Below, in pieces: positions 16,532 through 25,515 of a DNA stretch of 41,840 nucleotides. The DNA comes from Oligoflexales bacterium. GTDB taxonomy: Bacteria; Bdellovibrionota_B; Oligoflexia; Oligoflexales; RGVZ01. Positions within the stretch are counted from its first letter, which is position 1. Each line of letters starts with the position of its first letter. The DNA is taken from positions 1 to 41,840 of the forward strand of contig CANFEB010000023.1 of the NCBI GenBank assembly GCA_947445775.1. Reading direction: 5' to 3'. The notes below the pieces were generated by a model. That model worked only from the letters and a program-made list of their open reading frames with translations, was not told the DNA's origin and searched no databases. The position numbers were made by a program, and so were the translations under genes.

Positions 16532-17356
16532 AGCCCTGGCGCGCTGGGCCGTAACCGCTGCCATGAATGTGGATACGCGGACAGCATCCACTGGTGCATC
16601 CAAATCGCCACCGCGCTTGAAAGCCGTGCCGACAATCAGACCGTCAGCAAATCGCGAAATTTCTGCAAGATTATCCAGTGATGCCCCGCTACCGATAAAG
16701 ACCGGGTGATTGTGAGCCGCCGCTTTCGTTGCCTTTAAAGCATCAAGGTTGACAGCCTTTCCGGTGCCGCTGCCGCTCACGATGACGCCGTCGGCCATGG
16801 CGCGCTTGCACAGGTCATCGACATCTTGAGCCAAAGGTGTGCCCCCCCCCAGCGGACTGGAATGCTTTACTTGAACGTCAGCCAAAATTGCGATGTGCCC
16901 GGCACCGATTTGTTGACGATAACGCAACAGGTCATGGGCTGTGCCTTCGATGATTCCTTGATCGGTGACCCGCGCACCAGACAAAACATTAACCCTGATA
17001 AACTGCGCGTCCGATGCCAAAGCTATAGCGAGGGCAGATATCCCGTCATTACGCAGCACATTGATTCCGAGGCGTTTACGGGTCGTCCTGCGAACCAGCC
17101 CGGCAATCCTAGTCATCAAGGTCAAAACATGGGCCGGATTAGAACCGGGGAAGAACGGCACGTCCCCAAAGTTTTCAATCATGATCGCATCAACGCCACC
17201 ATCGGCAAGCGCCTTGGCATCCGCCATGACGGCTTCTTCGATCCGACTCCAAGTCGCCGCAAAGCCAGACAGCTGCTGGCATCCGGGCGACCCTGGCAAG
17301 GCCGGCAAGTGGATCATGCCAATAACAGGTAAAGAAACTTCAAATAACGGCTGCAT
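16517..17356 (-). CDS. btpA: BtpA/SgcQ-family TIM-barrel protein
   Basis: 279 aa from the ATG at 17356, with AGGA nine bases upstream; an ATG at 17377 has no such site. Motifs are VIGMIHLPALPGSP at the N-terminus, then DAIMIENFGDVPFFP, LGINVLRNDGISAL, FIRVNVLSGARVTDQGII, ILADVQVKHSSPLG, GVIVSGSGTGKAV, VFIGSGAS and DGLIVGTAFKRGG. This is the full BtpA family pattern, a (beta/alpha)8 barrel of the ribulose-phosphate-binding type. In cyanobacteria BtpA is needed for photosystem I accumulation, which cannot be the role here; in other bacteria the reaction is unknown. A G9 homopolymer (16842-16850) encodes LGGG in the middle of the gene, and the stop lies in a 15-bp tandem array. Confidence 0.88.
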   Translation of the reverse strand: MQPLFEVSLPVIGMIHLPALPGSPGCQQLSGFAATWSRIEEAVMADAKALADGGVDAIMIENFGDVPFFPGSNPAHVLTLMTRIAGLVRRTTRKRLGINVLRNDGISALAIALASDAQFIRVNVLSGARVTDQGIIEGTAHDLLRYRQQIGAGHIAILADVQVKHSSPLGGGTPLAQDVDDLCKRAMADGVIVSGSGTGKAVNLDALKATKAAAHNHPVFIGSGASLDNLAEISRFADGLIVGTAFKRGGDLDAPVDAVRVSTFMAAVTAQRARANRES

Positions 17357-17464
17357 GGTTCTGCATCCTATCTGCATGGATTGTCGCCAACTGCATGGCT
17401 TCGATCCTGTTCTGGTTTATTGTATGGCTTGAGTTTATGATTTTACCACACAAGGGCCTCATCC

Positions 17465-19306
17465 ATGAAATCGCTCAGCGACAAAAAAATTAAATTCGCT
17501 GTTTTGCTGGCTATGTTGCTAGCGCCAGGGTGTGTAACCCTCCGTAATTGGGCGCCTCCTATCTGGACTGGCACCGGATTTTTTGAGCCAGAGGAAGGTA
17601 CCCGTGAAAATCGCATTGCATTCGCTGCGCCTGACCTTGGACATGGACATGGCACCGGACATAGCACCGGACATAGCACCGGACATAAGGTTCGCGCCAT
17701 GGGTGTGGTCGTGGCTGCGCACCCTCTCGCCTCAGACGCCGGCATTGAGATACTCAATGCCGGGGGTAATGCGGTAGACGCGGCCATCGCCGCCTCGTTT
17801 GTCATCTCCGTCGTAAGGCCGCAGTCGACGGGAATTGGCGGCGGTGGCTTCATGATTCTGCACAATGCCAACAAAAATCGCACGGAGGCTTTTGACTTTC
17901 GGGAACGCGCACCCGCACGGGCAACTGCAGAATTATTTCGTGACTTGCCCCCCAAGGCGACAATCGACGGTCCTATGGCCATCGCGACTCCGGGCCTCGT
18001 CCAAGGACTCGCCGACATTCATGCGATATCTGGCAAGGTGCCCTGGAAATCTATTTTGCAGCCGGCCATTCGGATCGCCCGGGACGGTTTTCCTGTCTAC
18101 CCACAGCTTGCGATTGCCCTGCAGGAGCGGGCGGACGTCTTGCGACAATTCCCGTCCTCGACTGCCATTTTTTTTCGCGGAGGGCAGCCTTATAAGCTGG
18201 GAGAAACTCTTATTCAATCCGACCTCGCCGCAACGCTGACGCGAATCGCTGACAATGGTTCCCGCGAATTCACGTCAGGTGAAACGGCAGATCGCATAGT
18301 AAGCGCAGTCCAGAAATCAGGAGGCATCCTTCAGGCATCTGATTTGCGCGACTACCGGATGATCCGCCGCAGTCCCGTGACGGGGGAATTTGCGGGTCAT
18401 CGAATCATTTCCATGCCGCCGCCTTCCAGTGGCGGGACCCATCTCATAGAAATTTTGAATATCCTGCGCAACGACCGAGAGCGCATCGCCAGGGCTGGCT
18501 TTGGATCGACCCTCCACTGGCACTTGATGGCCGAAGCCATGCGCCGGGCTTTTGCAGACCGAGCAACATTTATGGGTGACCCAGCCTTTGTCACCGTACC
18601 ATTGGCGCGGCTCACGGCGCTGGACCACGCTGATGCTTGGCGCGTGACGATCGATTCGGCCAAGGCTACGCCATCCAAAAATCTTGATGTCAAAAAAGTA
18701 AGTCTGTTGCCAGAATCAGAATCGACAACCCATATCTCTGTGCTCGATGGCCAGGGCAATGCCGTCGCGACAACTCAAACCATCAACTTTACCTTTGGCT
18801 CGTGCATGGTTGCCTCAGGAACTGGAATCGTTCTGAATGATGAGATGGACGACTTCTCCCGGGGCGCCTCCCAACCCAATGCATTTGGCTTGATAGGCAA
18901 TGAAGCAAATGCCATCGCACCATTCAAAACGCCACTTTCATCCATGACGCCGACGATCGTTTTTGGTCCCGACGGAAACGTTAAAATGATCCTGGGATCG
19001 CCCGGCGGTCCACGAATCATTTCGGCCACCTTGCAAACAATTTTTAACCACTTGGCCTTGGGCATGCCCCCAGCCGATGCCGTTCACGCACCAAGGATTC
19101 ACCACCAATGGATCCCCGACAAATTGTTCGTGGAAACTGAATGGGCCTCTGGCCAGACTGTTCGCCGATTAAAGGACATGGGTCATGACGTTGATTCCAG
19201 CAAACGAATTGGCGATATTCAGGCAATTTTTGTCGATTCAGAGGGTGTCACTGGTGTTTCGGATACCAGGTCCGAGGGCCGTCCGCGGATCGTGACGCCG
19301 TTGTAA
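17465..19306 (+). CDS. ggt: Gamma-glutamyltransferase (lipoprotein form)
   Basis: 613 aa. The N-terminus has a hydrophobic stretch (FAVLLAMLLAPGC) with a lipobox-like site, so the enzyme is probably lipid-anchored rather than a free periplasmic protein. The family pattern is complete: DAAIAASFVISVV, STGIGGGGFMILH, DFRERAP, PSSGGTHLIEIL, EAMRRAFADRA, then the autoprocessing site ESTTHISVLDGQGNAVATTQ, where Thr421 is the expected nucleophile and new N-terminus of the small subunit. SSMTPTIVF and SPGGPRI follow. It hydrolyses or transfers the gamma-glutamyl group of glutathione and similar peptides. Between signal and catalytic domain sits a His/Gly repeat (GHGHGTGHSTGHSTGHK) made by a 12-bp array. 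The stop codon lies in the first unit of a 13-bp tandem array. Confidence 0.92.
   Translation: MKSLSDKKIKFAVLLAMLLAPGCVTLRNWAPPIWTGTGFFEPEEGTRENRIAFAAPDLGHGHGTGHSTGHSTGHKVRAMGVVVAAHPLASDAGIEILNAGGNAVDAAIAASFVISVVRPQSTGIGGGGFMILHNANKNRTEAFDFRERAPARATAELFRDLPPKATIDGPMAIATPGLVQGLADIHAISGKVPWKSILQPAIRIARDGFPVYPQLAIALQERADVLRQFPSSTAIFFRGGQPYKLGETLIQSDLAATLTRIADNGSREFTSGETADRIVSAVQKSGGILQASDLRDYRMIRRSPVTGEFAGHRIISMPPPSSGGTHLIEILNILRNDRERIARAGFGSTLHWHLMAEAMRRAFADRATFMGDPAFVTVPLARLTALDHADAWRVTIDSAKATPSKNLDVKKVSLLPESESTTHISVLDGQGNAVATTQTINFTFGSCMVASGTGIVLNDEMDDFSRGASQPNAFGLIGNEANAIAPFKTPLSSMTPTIVFGPDGNVKMILGSPGGPRIISATLQTIFNHLALGMPPADAVHAPRIHHQWIPDKLFVETEWASGQTVRRLKDMGHDVDSSKRIGDIQAIFVDSEGVTGVSDTRSEGRPRIVTPL
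17652..17687 (+). repeat. 12-bp tandem repeat, 3 copies, inside ggt
   Basis: The unit GCACCGGACATA occurs three times without change. It encodes GTGHS-type His/Gly repeats just after the lipoprotein signal region. Confidence 0.9.
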
Positions 19307-19364
19307 GAAAGGGTTGTAAGAAAGGGATGTAAGAAAGGGTTGTAAGAAAGGGTTATAAGAAAGG
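19301..19364 (+). repeat. 13-bp tandem repeat, 5 copies, at the ggt stop
   Basis: The unit TTGTAAGAAAGGG is repeated five times (third with A first, fifth TTATAAGAAAGG). The first unit contains the last codon and stop of ggt (TTG TAA). The period is not a multiple of three, and each unit carries a TAA. Confidence 0.9.
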
Positions 19365-19409
19365 ATCCTTCACTGTGCGCTCATGGTGACAGGCTGCACT
19401 AAGGATGAC

Positions 19410-21104
19410 CTATTTTCGCGCCGCGATTGTCCGATCGGCTTGATCGACCCGAATGAATGTCTGCAAGGACTGGGCATCGGGAACCGGTCCAAGCCTAGGC
19501 CAAGGCGGCCAGAATAGTTTCATGCCACTACCATGGACGCGTCCAACGATAGTCCGGCCATCATCGAGTCGCAGCGCTACCATACCTGTGTAAAAGTCGA
19601 ATGTTCCGTCCTGTATCAGTCGACGTTTCTGGGAATCGGCCACCTCTCGCGCCGAACCAAAAATACGAAGTGGATAAAATTCACGCGGGTTCTCCGAAAC
19701 ATTCGCCGCAACCTTAAGTTCAAATTGCCACATTTCACCCGAATACCGACCGCTCAAACCGGTCACGAGGAGACTTTCGTCAACCATGAGGGGAGGCATA
19801 CTATCCCTAGCAAAACTAACGGTCCCAACGCGCCCGTGGGTTTTTGAATACCAAACACCCCCAAGCCCCTTCGATCCAGATGCCGTCAAAATAAGAAACG
19901 ACTCTCCCGGCCCATCCAACACGACACGATTAGACAACAGACCTTTTGATACTGGATCAAAACGGTAGGCAATGAATTCGTTGTTCGCTGCGGGACCAAA
20001 ATACACTGCGGAAACTGCCGAATAATTTCCGGACTCGGGCGCGTAAGCCAAATTCAAAGACACCGCTTGGTAAGCATTGGTGGCCTCATGATGCAGATAT
20101 CCATAAAAACTTCCGGCCAATGCTGCCGGCTCCGACTCCAAATCAACCGGAGGTCCAACTTCAAAAATCGTATCCTCATTTCGCGGGTAAGCCTTGGCCT
20201 CGCGATTAGCACTTGGAATGGCCGACTGAATTTCCGACTGAACTTGTGATCGCGCAAAGCTGCAGGCGTCACAATGGATGGATGCGCCACTCACATGACA
20301 ATTACTGTCACCAGAACTTGACTGTAATAAAAGCTGACCCGTGAAGGGATCAAAAGATCCCCCTTTGAATACACGTTGAAAACAATTGAGCGAATCCAGT
20401 TTGCACGCCGAAAGCGCCGTAACGCCAATCCGTCCCGTGAGCACGCCGTCCGAAAGAAACCCTACCACAGGATCTGCCGATAATTGATTCCATCTGCTGT
20501 ATTCCAACTGCAACGTGGACTGTTGACCATCGCAAATCGCAGCATACTGACCAGACAACAATCCAATAGCGGGGGTCTTGCCACCGATCGCCCGAATTTC
20601 ATTCGTGGCACCATTACTGAGCCTCGCCTCGATGAAACCGGACCGCGCGGGAACTCCATCGCGAATTGGCGGATACACAACGCGGGCTGAAAATTTACCG
20701 TCAGACAACAAAGCATTCTCAATACGAATTTTAGGCGCAGATTCCTCTGATTCACCGAAATGAACCTTACCGTCGAAGCCTTCGCTTACCTCAGGAAAGT
20801 AAAATGAAGCAAATTCGGTTGATTCAAAATCTCCGAGATGAAAACGAAGCACGGCACGCATTTGCACCTGTCCTAAGCGCGGCATGCTGGGCGCCAAGTC
20901 CATCACAACCGACATTTTGGCGTCATCCGAGATCTGTAAAAATCCCAAATATCTACCAAACGAACCGTTAAATGGTGGGAAAATGGAATGGCCAGGGGCC
21001 ACGGACTCAATTTGAGCGGACGCAGGAACGATTGACTTACATGCCGGCTGACCCACTACAGTCAACAGCAAAGCAAAGTTAAAGAAGCGCGTTGTAGAAG
21101 TCAT
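19410..21104 (-). CDS. Lipoprotein of unknown function
   Basis: 564 aa from the ATG at 21104 (AAGGTG upstream); a start at 21182 would place 26 charged residues before the signal sequence. The signal is RFFNFALLLTVVGQPAC with the lipid-acceptor Cys near residue 22. The mature protein is beta-rich and seems to contain two related halves: each has a G-[SR]-[FY]-x-G/Y opening (GSFGRYLGFLQI; GSFYGYLHHEA), a later LSGxY element (LLSGQYAAICDG; LSGRYSGEMWQFEL), and a near C-terminal FDP/F-T-G strand (GSFDPFTGQLLLQ; GTFDFYTGMVALRL). An internal duplication is therefore likely. No catalytic motif is visible. It stands alone between convergent ggt and the sucA terminator. Confidence 0.75.
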   Translation of the reverse strand: MTSTTRFFNFALLLTVVGQPACKSIVPASAQIESVAPGHSIFPPFNGSFGRYLGFLQISDDAKMSVVMDLAPSMPRLGQVQMRAVLRFHLGDFESTEFASFYFPEVSEGFDGKVHFGESEESAPKIRIENALLSDGKFSARVVYPPIRDGVPARSGFIEARLSNGATNEIRAIGGKTPAIGLLSGQYAAICDGQQSTLQLEYSRWNQLSADPVVGFLSDGVLTGRIGVTALSACKLDSLNCFQRVFKGGSFDPFTGQLLLQSSSGDSNCHVSGASIHCDACSFARSQVQSEIQSAIPSANREAKAYPRNEDTIFEVGPPVDLESEPAALAGSFYGYLHHEATNAYQAVSLNLAYAPESGNYSAVSAVYFGPAANNEFIAYRFDPVSKGLLSNRVVLDGPGESFLILTASGSKGLGGVWYSKTHGRVGTVSFARDSMPPLMVDESLLVTGLSGRYSGEMWQFELKVAANVSENPREFYPLRIFGSAREVADSQKRRLIQDGTFDFYTGMVALRLDDGRTIVGRVHGSGMKLFWPPWPRLGPVPDAQSLQTFIRVDQADRTIAARK

Positions 21105-21239
21105 GGCACCTTTTACCAGCTGGAATTCGCCCGGCATTCTTGCCGGAATTAACGCTTCAGACCCATAGTCGTCTTCGGCCAAAGGCGGAAAACATTTAGG
21201 ACTTTTTGGTTAATTGGGGGTGCACATAAAAAATGAACC

Positions 21240-21266
21240 GCCGGCTGAGGGTCGTTCCTAGCCGGC
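21240..21266 (-). terminator. Rho-independent terminator of the sucB-lpd-sucA operon
   Basis: GCCGGCTGAGG and CCTAGCCGGC form a stem with one bulged base and a 6-nt loop, 35 bp after the sucA stop. On the minus strand it is followed by TTCATTTTTTA. Confidence 0.8.
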
Positions 21267-21301
21267 AATCGAGGGCAAAATTAAGAATTTATCAATTAAA
21301 T

Positions 21302-24106
21302 TCAGGTAGTTAGGTTTAACGCCGCCCCAAGGATACGCGCCTGTTCTGTAGCATGGGCCTTGGCCGAACCCTCTGCCGTCGTTCCAGAACTGCGCCGTCC
21401 GACGTACTCGAGCTGAGCCCCGGCCCCCCAAGTTTCAGTCATCAGATCTTGCAAGAGCGGCCTGATGAAATTCCAAGCCCCCATATTCTGTGGTTCTTCC
21501 TGGACCCAGACCAGATTTTTGACATTCTTGTAGGAGGAAAGAATTTTTTTCAACACGACAGCCGGGAAAGGATGCAACTGCTCAACACGAATCAACGGCA
21601 CGCCTGCGCCAGCACCGGAAGATTTTGCGCGCGCTTCCGCCAATTCGTAAAATATTTTCCCAGTGGAAAGAACGACGCAAGAAGCCTTACGCGCATCGAC
21701 CGGCTTAAGGGCTAATTCATCGATAACTTCCTGAAACGTCCCCGAAGAAAAATCCTCGATGGTCGAAATCACTGCAGGATGGCGCAGAAGACTCTTCGGG
21801 GTCATCATGATGAGGGGTTTGCGGAAATGCCGCACCAACTGCCGACGAAGGGCGTGAAAATGCTGCGCCGGTGTCGTCAGGTTCATGATCTGCATGTTCA
21901 TGTTGCCGCAGAGCTGCAAATGGCGTTCGGGACGGGCGCTGGAATGTTCCGGACCCATACCCTCGTGTCCGTGGGGCAGCAGCAGAACAAGGCCACTTGT
22001 TTGCTTCCACTTTGCTTCCGAAGCACTCAGAAACTGATCAATGATGATCTGAGCACCATTGCAGAAATCGCCAAACTGAGCTTCCCAAAGCACCAATGCA
22101 TCTGGATCCGCCACAGTGTATCCAAACTCAAACCCCATCACACCAGCTTCGCTAAGAGGACTATTGATAAGCTCTACTTCGCCCTGATCTTCAGACAGGT
22201 TGGATAGAAGATTCCAAGCAGCGCCAGTCTCTGTGTCCCGGATAACACCGTGGCGACTACTAAACGTGCCGCGTTGGCAATCTTGACCCGACAGGCGCAC
22301 GTGATGCCCCTCAACTGCCAAAGTTGCAAACGCCAGCAGTTCACCGAGTGCCCAATCGATAGATCCCGCACCTTCAACCATCTTGCGACGCGTTTCAAGC
22401 AACCGCACAATTTTCGAGTGGGGCGTAAAACCGGACGGAACTTCCATCATTTTTAAAACAAGATCACGAATCTTCTTGGCTGGAATGGCGGTGTTAACCG
22501 GCTTCCAAAAATCTTCGGTCTCAACCCGCGGATGGGATGTGGCTTGGACCAGGGATTTCGGCACGGGACGATGGGCCGACGCAGGAATCTTACCGGCGCG
22601 AACCACCTCAAAAGCATCTTGAAGGGCGGTTTTAAAACTGTCGTTGATGGAATCAAATTCAGCTTGTGAAACCACACCGCTGCTCACTAGGGCTGAGCTG
22701 TAACTGGTCAGAACGGTTGGATGGGATCCGATCTTGCGGTACATCAGTGGTTGGGTGAAGGAAGGCTCATCGGTCTCATTGTGACCATGGCGACGATACC
22801 CAATCAAGTCGATGACAATATCTTGCTTGAACTTCTGGCGAAACTCCACCGCCAGCATCCCGCACCAAACGACGGCTTCGGGATCATCGGCATTGACGTG
22901 CAAAACGGGCGCGCGGACGACCTTCGCCATACCGGAAGCATAGGTGCACGACCTGGCTTCATCTGGATTGGTGGTGAAGCCAATTTGATTGTTGGTGATG
23001 ATGTGGATTGTTCCGCCAGTTTCGTAGGCCTTAAGTTGCGACAGGTTCAACGTTTCCACGACCACACCCTGGCCCATGAAGGCTGCGTCCCCATGAACCA
23101 AAACAGCCAGAATTTTTGACCGGTCATCCACTGCAGCAACGCGTTGGCGGGCACGCACGAAACCCTCAACTACAGGATTGACGATCTCCAGGTGGCTTGG
23201 ATTGGGAGACAGATACAACCGCATCTTCTTGCCATCGACCGTATCGACTTCAGAGGTGAAACCCATGTGGTATTTCACATCGCCATCGATATCGTAGGGC
23301 CGGATCTCACCGCCCTCAAACTCCTTGAACATGAGTTCTTTGCTTTTGCCCATCACATTCACGAGGGAGTTCAGTCGCCCCCGGTGGGCCATGCCAATCG
23401 CCATTTCCTCGATGCCGGCATTGGCACCGTCGCGAATTATGATATCCATCAGCGGCACAAAAGACTCAGAACCTTCCAGAGAGAAACGTTTCTGACCCAA
23501 GTAGCGGGCATGTAGAAAGCGTTCAAAACCTTCGGATTCAACCAGTTTCTCCAAGATTCGCTTGCGAACAGCCACCGAAAATTCTGGCTTATTCCGACAT
23601 GATTCCATTTTGGTCTGGAACCAGCGCACAACTTCAATATCGTCGGTCTCGCGGAATTCAGCGCCTATGCGCCCGCAATACGTTTGCAGCATCAATTCGC
23701 TGATTGCCCCAAAAGCCATCGGCTCCTGACTGGGCAAGTTGGCCGGATGAAAAACTTCGTTGACGTTGACGTGTTCCAGGCCATGGGCCTCGGGCTTCAT
23801 GTCATCGCGCAACGCCGGTTTATCGGCCAACGGATTCAACCATGCAGATAAATGCCCAAGGCGGCGGAATGCATTGATCCATGCTTCGACCTTGGCGCTG
23901 TCGTGGGATCCGCCACCAGCAGCCGCACCGGAAGTTGCCGCAATACCTGCGCCAGCCGCAAAATCGACACCTTCAAAAAATTTACGCCAGCTGTCTTCGG
24001 CAGATGCCGGATCAGCTTTGTATTTCCGGTACAAATCTTCGATGTAGGCTGCGTTCTCTCCCGTTGCGTAGGAGAAACGCGATAGACCCTCTTGTCCAAA
24101 GGCCAT
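21302..24106 (-). CDS. sucA: 2-oxoglutarate dehydrogenase E1 component
   Basis: 934 aa, the usual length, from the ATG at 24106 with GAGGGGT upstream that overlaps the end of lpd. The N-terminal docking segment reads SRFSYATGENAAYIEDLYRKYKADP-like, as in SucA. Core motifs include EEMAIGMAHRGRLNSLVNV, GFTSEVDTVDG, HLEIVNPVVEGF, the ThDP/Mg site VLVHGDAAFMGQGVV and ITNNQIGFTT, YRRHGHNETDEPSFTQP, then RGTFSSRHGV, ELINSPLSEAGVMGFEFGY, EAQFGDFCNGAQ, LLLPHGHEGMGPEHSSARPER and VWVQEEPQNMGAW near the end. It decarboxylates 2-oxoglutarate and passes the succinyl group to E2 in the TCA cycle. It is the last gene of a sucB-lpd-sucA operon. Confidence 0.97.
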   Translation of the reverse strand: MAFGQEGLSRFSYATGENAAYIEDLYRKYKADPASAEDSWRKFFEGVDFAAGAGIAATSGAAAGGGSHDSAKVEAWINAFRRLGHLSAWLNPLADKPALRDDMKPEAHGLEHVNVNEVFHPANLPSQEPMAFGAISELMLQTYCGRIGAEFRETDDIEVVRWFQTKMESCRNKPEFSVAVRKRILEKLVESEGFERFLHARYLGQKRFSLEGSESFVPLMDIIIRDGANAGIEEMAIGMAHRGRLNSLVNVMGKSKELMFKEFEGGEIRPYDIDGDVKYHMGFTSEVDTVDGKKMRLYLSPNPSHLEIVNPVVEGFVRARQRVAAVDDRSKILAVLVHGDAAFMGQGVVVETLNLSQLKAYETGGTIHIITNNQIGFTTNPDEARSCTYASGMAKVVRAPVLHVNADDPEAVVWCGMLAVEFRQKFKQDIVIDLIGYRRHGHNETDEPSFTQPLMYRKIGSHPTVLTSYSSALVSSGVVSQAEFDSINDSFKTALQDAFEVVRAGKIPASAHRPVPKSLVQATSHPRVETEDFWKPVNTAIPAKKIRDLVLKMMEVPSGFTPHSKIVRLLETRRKMVEGAGSIDWALGELLAFATLAVEGHHVRLSGQDCQRGTFSSRHGVIRDTETGAAWNLLSNLSEDQGEVELINSPLSEAGVMGFEFGYTVADPDALVLWEAQFGDFCNGAQIIIDQFLSASEAKWKQTSGLVLLLPHGHEGMGPEHSSARPERHLQLCGNMNMQIMNLTTPAQHFHALRRQLVRHFRKPLIMMTPKSLLRHPAVISTIEDFSSGTFQEVIDELALKPVDARKASCVVLSTGKIFYELAEARAKSSGAGAGVPLIRVEQLHPFPAVVLKKILSSYKNVKNLVWVQEEPQNMGAWNFIRPLLQDLMTETWGAGAQLEYVGRRSSGTTAEGSAKAHATEQARILGAALNLTT

Positions 24107-24117
24107 GGGAATACCCC

Positions 24118-25512
24118 TCAAATGTGAATCGCTCGCTTGTCGACGCTGAGCGCCGCTTCTTTGATGACTTCCGCAAGTGTCGGATGCGCATGCGAAGACC
24201 GGGCAAGGTCTTCCGCACTTCCACCAAACTCAAACGCAATCGCACCCTCTGCAATTAATTCTGAGGCATTTGGTCCGATGATATGCAAACCAAGCAAGCG
24301 GTCTGTTTTTGCATCCGCAATGATCTTGACGAAACCGTCAGTCTCACCACGGCACTTGGCACGGCCGTTTGCGGCAAACGGAAATTGCCCGATTCGGATG
24401 TCGATACCCTTGGCTTTGCATTGCTCTTCGGTCTTACCGACAGACGCAATTTCTGGCCAAGTATAAACAACATTTGGAATGGCTTCGTAGTTCACATGAC
24501 CAGATTTTCCGGCAATAATCTCGGCTGCGGCAATTCCTTCATCCTCGGCCTTGTGGGCGAGCATCACACCGTCAATCACATCGCCGATAGCGTAAATATT
24601 TTCCACCGGCGTACGAAAATGCCCGTCTACCGGAATGCGTCCATTGGGCTGAAGCGCCAAGCCAACAGTTTCCAAACCAAGCTTGAAGGTATTTGGGCGC
24701 CGCCCAACAGCCACTAAAACCTTGTCGGCAGCGAGTTCTTTTTTCTGTCCATCGTGGTCAAACAGAACCTTCACTTGTTTGCCATCAACTTTGGTGCCCG
24801 TCAGTTTTGCGTTCAGCAAGAATTCAAAACCCTGTTTGGTCAGAATTTTTTGCATCGCAGCCGAAATCGCCCCGTCCATGGGCGGCAGCACTTTATCCGC
24901 TGCCTCGATGACCGTAATTTTCGACCCGAGACGCCGCCACACACTGCCCATTTCTAGGCCGATGACACCAGCACCGATCACCACGATATGTCCAGGCACT
25001 TTATCGAGCGCCAGCGCATCCGTCGAATTGATCACGAATTTTTGATCGAATGGAGCAATTGATTTCAACTCAACCGGCTCGCTGCCGGTGGCTATAATGA
25101 TGTTTTTGGTATCATATGTTTGACTGGAACCATCGGCTGCATCGACCGCTACTTTGCCCTTACCAGCAAAGCGCCCATGCCCCTGGAGCCACGTGATCTT
25201 GTTCTTTTTGAACAAGCCTTCAACACCTTTGGTCAGGCCTATGACGATTTCGTCCTTGCGCTTCATCATCTGGGCAAGATCCAGCGACACTCCCGTAACC
25301 TTAACGCCATGCTCGGAAACTTTATGTTGGACGTGGGAAAATGTTTCGCTCGATTGCAACAATGCCTTGCTCGGAATACAGCCGACGTTGAGGCAGGTTC
25401 CACCAAGAGCGCCTCGCGACTCCACACAAGCTGTCTTCAATCCAAGCTGTGCTGCACGAATGGCAGCCACATAGCCACCAGGTCCAGCACCGATCACGAT
25501 GACGTCAAACAT
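24118..25512 (-). CDS. lpd: Dihydrolipoyl dehydrogenase (E3)
   Basis: 464 aa, normal length. It has an FAD-binding GAGPGGYVAAIRAAQLG at the N-terminus, the redox-active disulfide in GGTCLNVGCIPSK (Cys40, Cys45), an NAD-binding VIGAGVIGLEMGSVW, the second FAD motif IYAIGDVIDGVMLAHKA and the catalytic SSHAHPTLAEV. It reoxidises dihydrolipoyl groups of E2 with NAD+. It starts 3 bp after the sucB stop and ends just before the sucA ribosome-binding site. This tight spacing indicates translational linkage and a dedicated E3 for the 2-oxoglutarate complex, though it may also serve other lipoyl complexes. Confidence 0.97.
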   Translation of the reverse strand: MFDVIVIGAGPGGYVAAIRAAQLGLKTACVESRGALGGTCLNVGCIPSKALLQSSETFSHVQHKVSEHGVKVTGVSLDLAQMMKRKDEIVIGLTKGVEGLFKKNKITWLQGHGRFAGKGKVAVDAADGSSQTYDTKNIIIATGSEPVELKSIAPFDQKFVINSTDALALDKVPGHIVVIGAGVIGLEMGSVWRRLGSKITVIEAADKVLPPMDGAISAAMQKILTKQGFEFLLNAKLTGTKVDGKQVKVLFDHDGQKKELAADKVLVAVGRRPNTFKLGLETVGLALQPNGRIPVDGHFRTPVENIYAIGDVIDGVMLAHKAEDEGIAAAEIIAGKSGHVNYEAIPNVVYTWPEIASVGKTEEQCKAKGIDIRIGQFPFAANGRAKCRGETDGFVKIIADAKTDRLLGLHIIGPNASELIAEGAIAFEFGGSAEDLARSSHAHPTLAEVIKEAALSVDKRAIHI

Positions 25513-25515
25513 GAA

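Noticed and set aside
17519-18018. Antisense open frames over ggt with Cys/Pro repeats
   Set aside because: They are shadows of the 12-bp repeat read on the other strand; the ggt frame is clearly conserved.
19301-19364. Tandem array considered as a CRISPR or attachment site
   Set aside because: Units are directly adjacent without spacers and only 13 bp; no cas or integrase gene is present.
23836-24258. Open frames of 80-125 codons on both strands around the sucA start and lpd end
   Set aside because: They overlap two well-conserved genes and have no recognisable motif.
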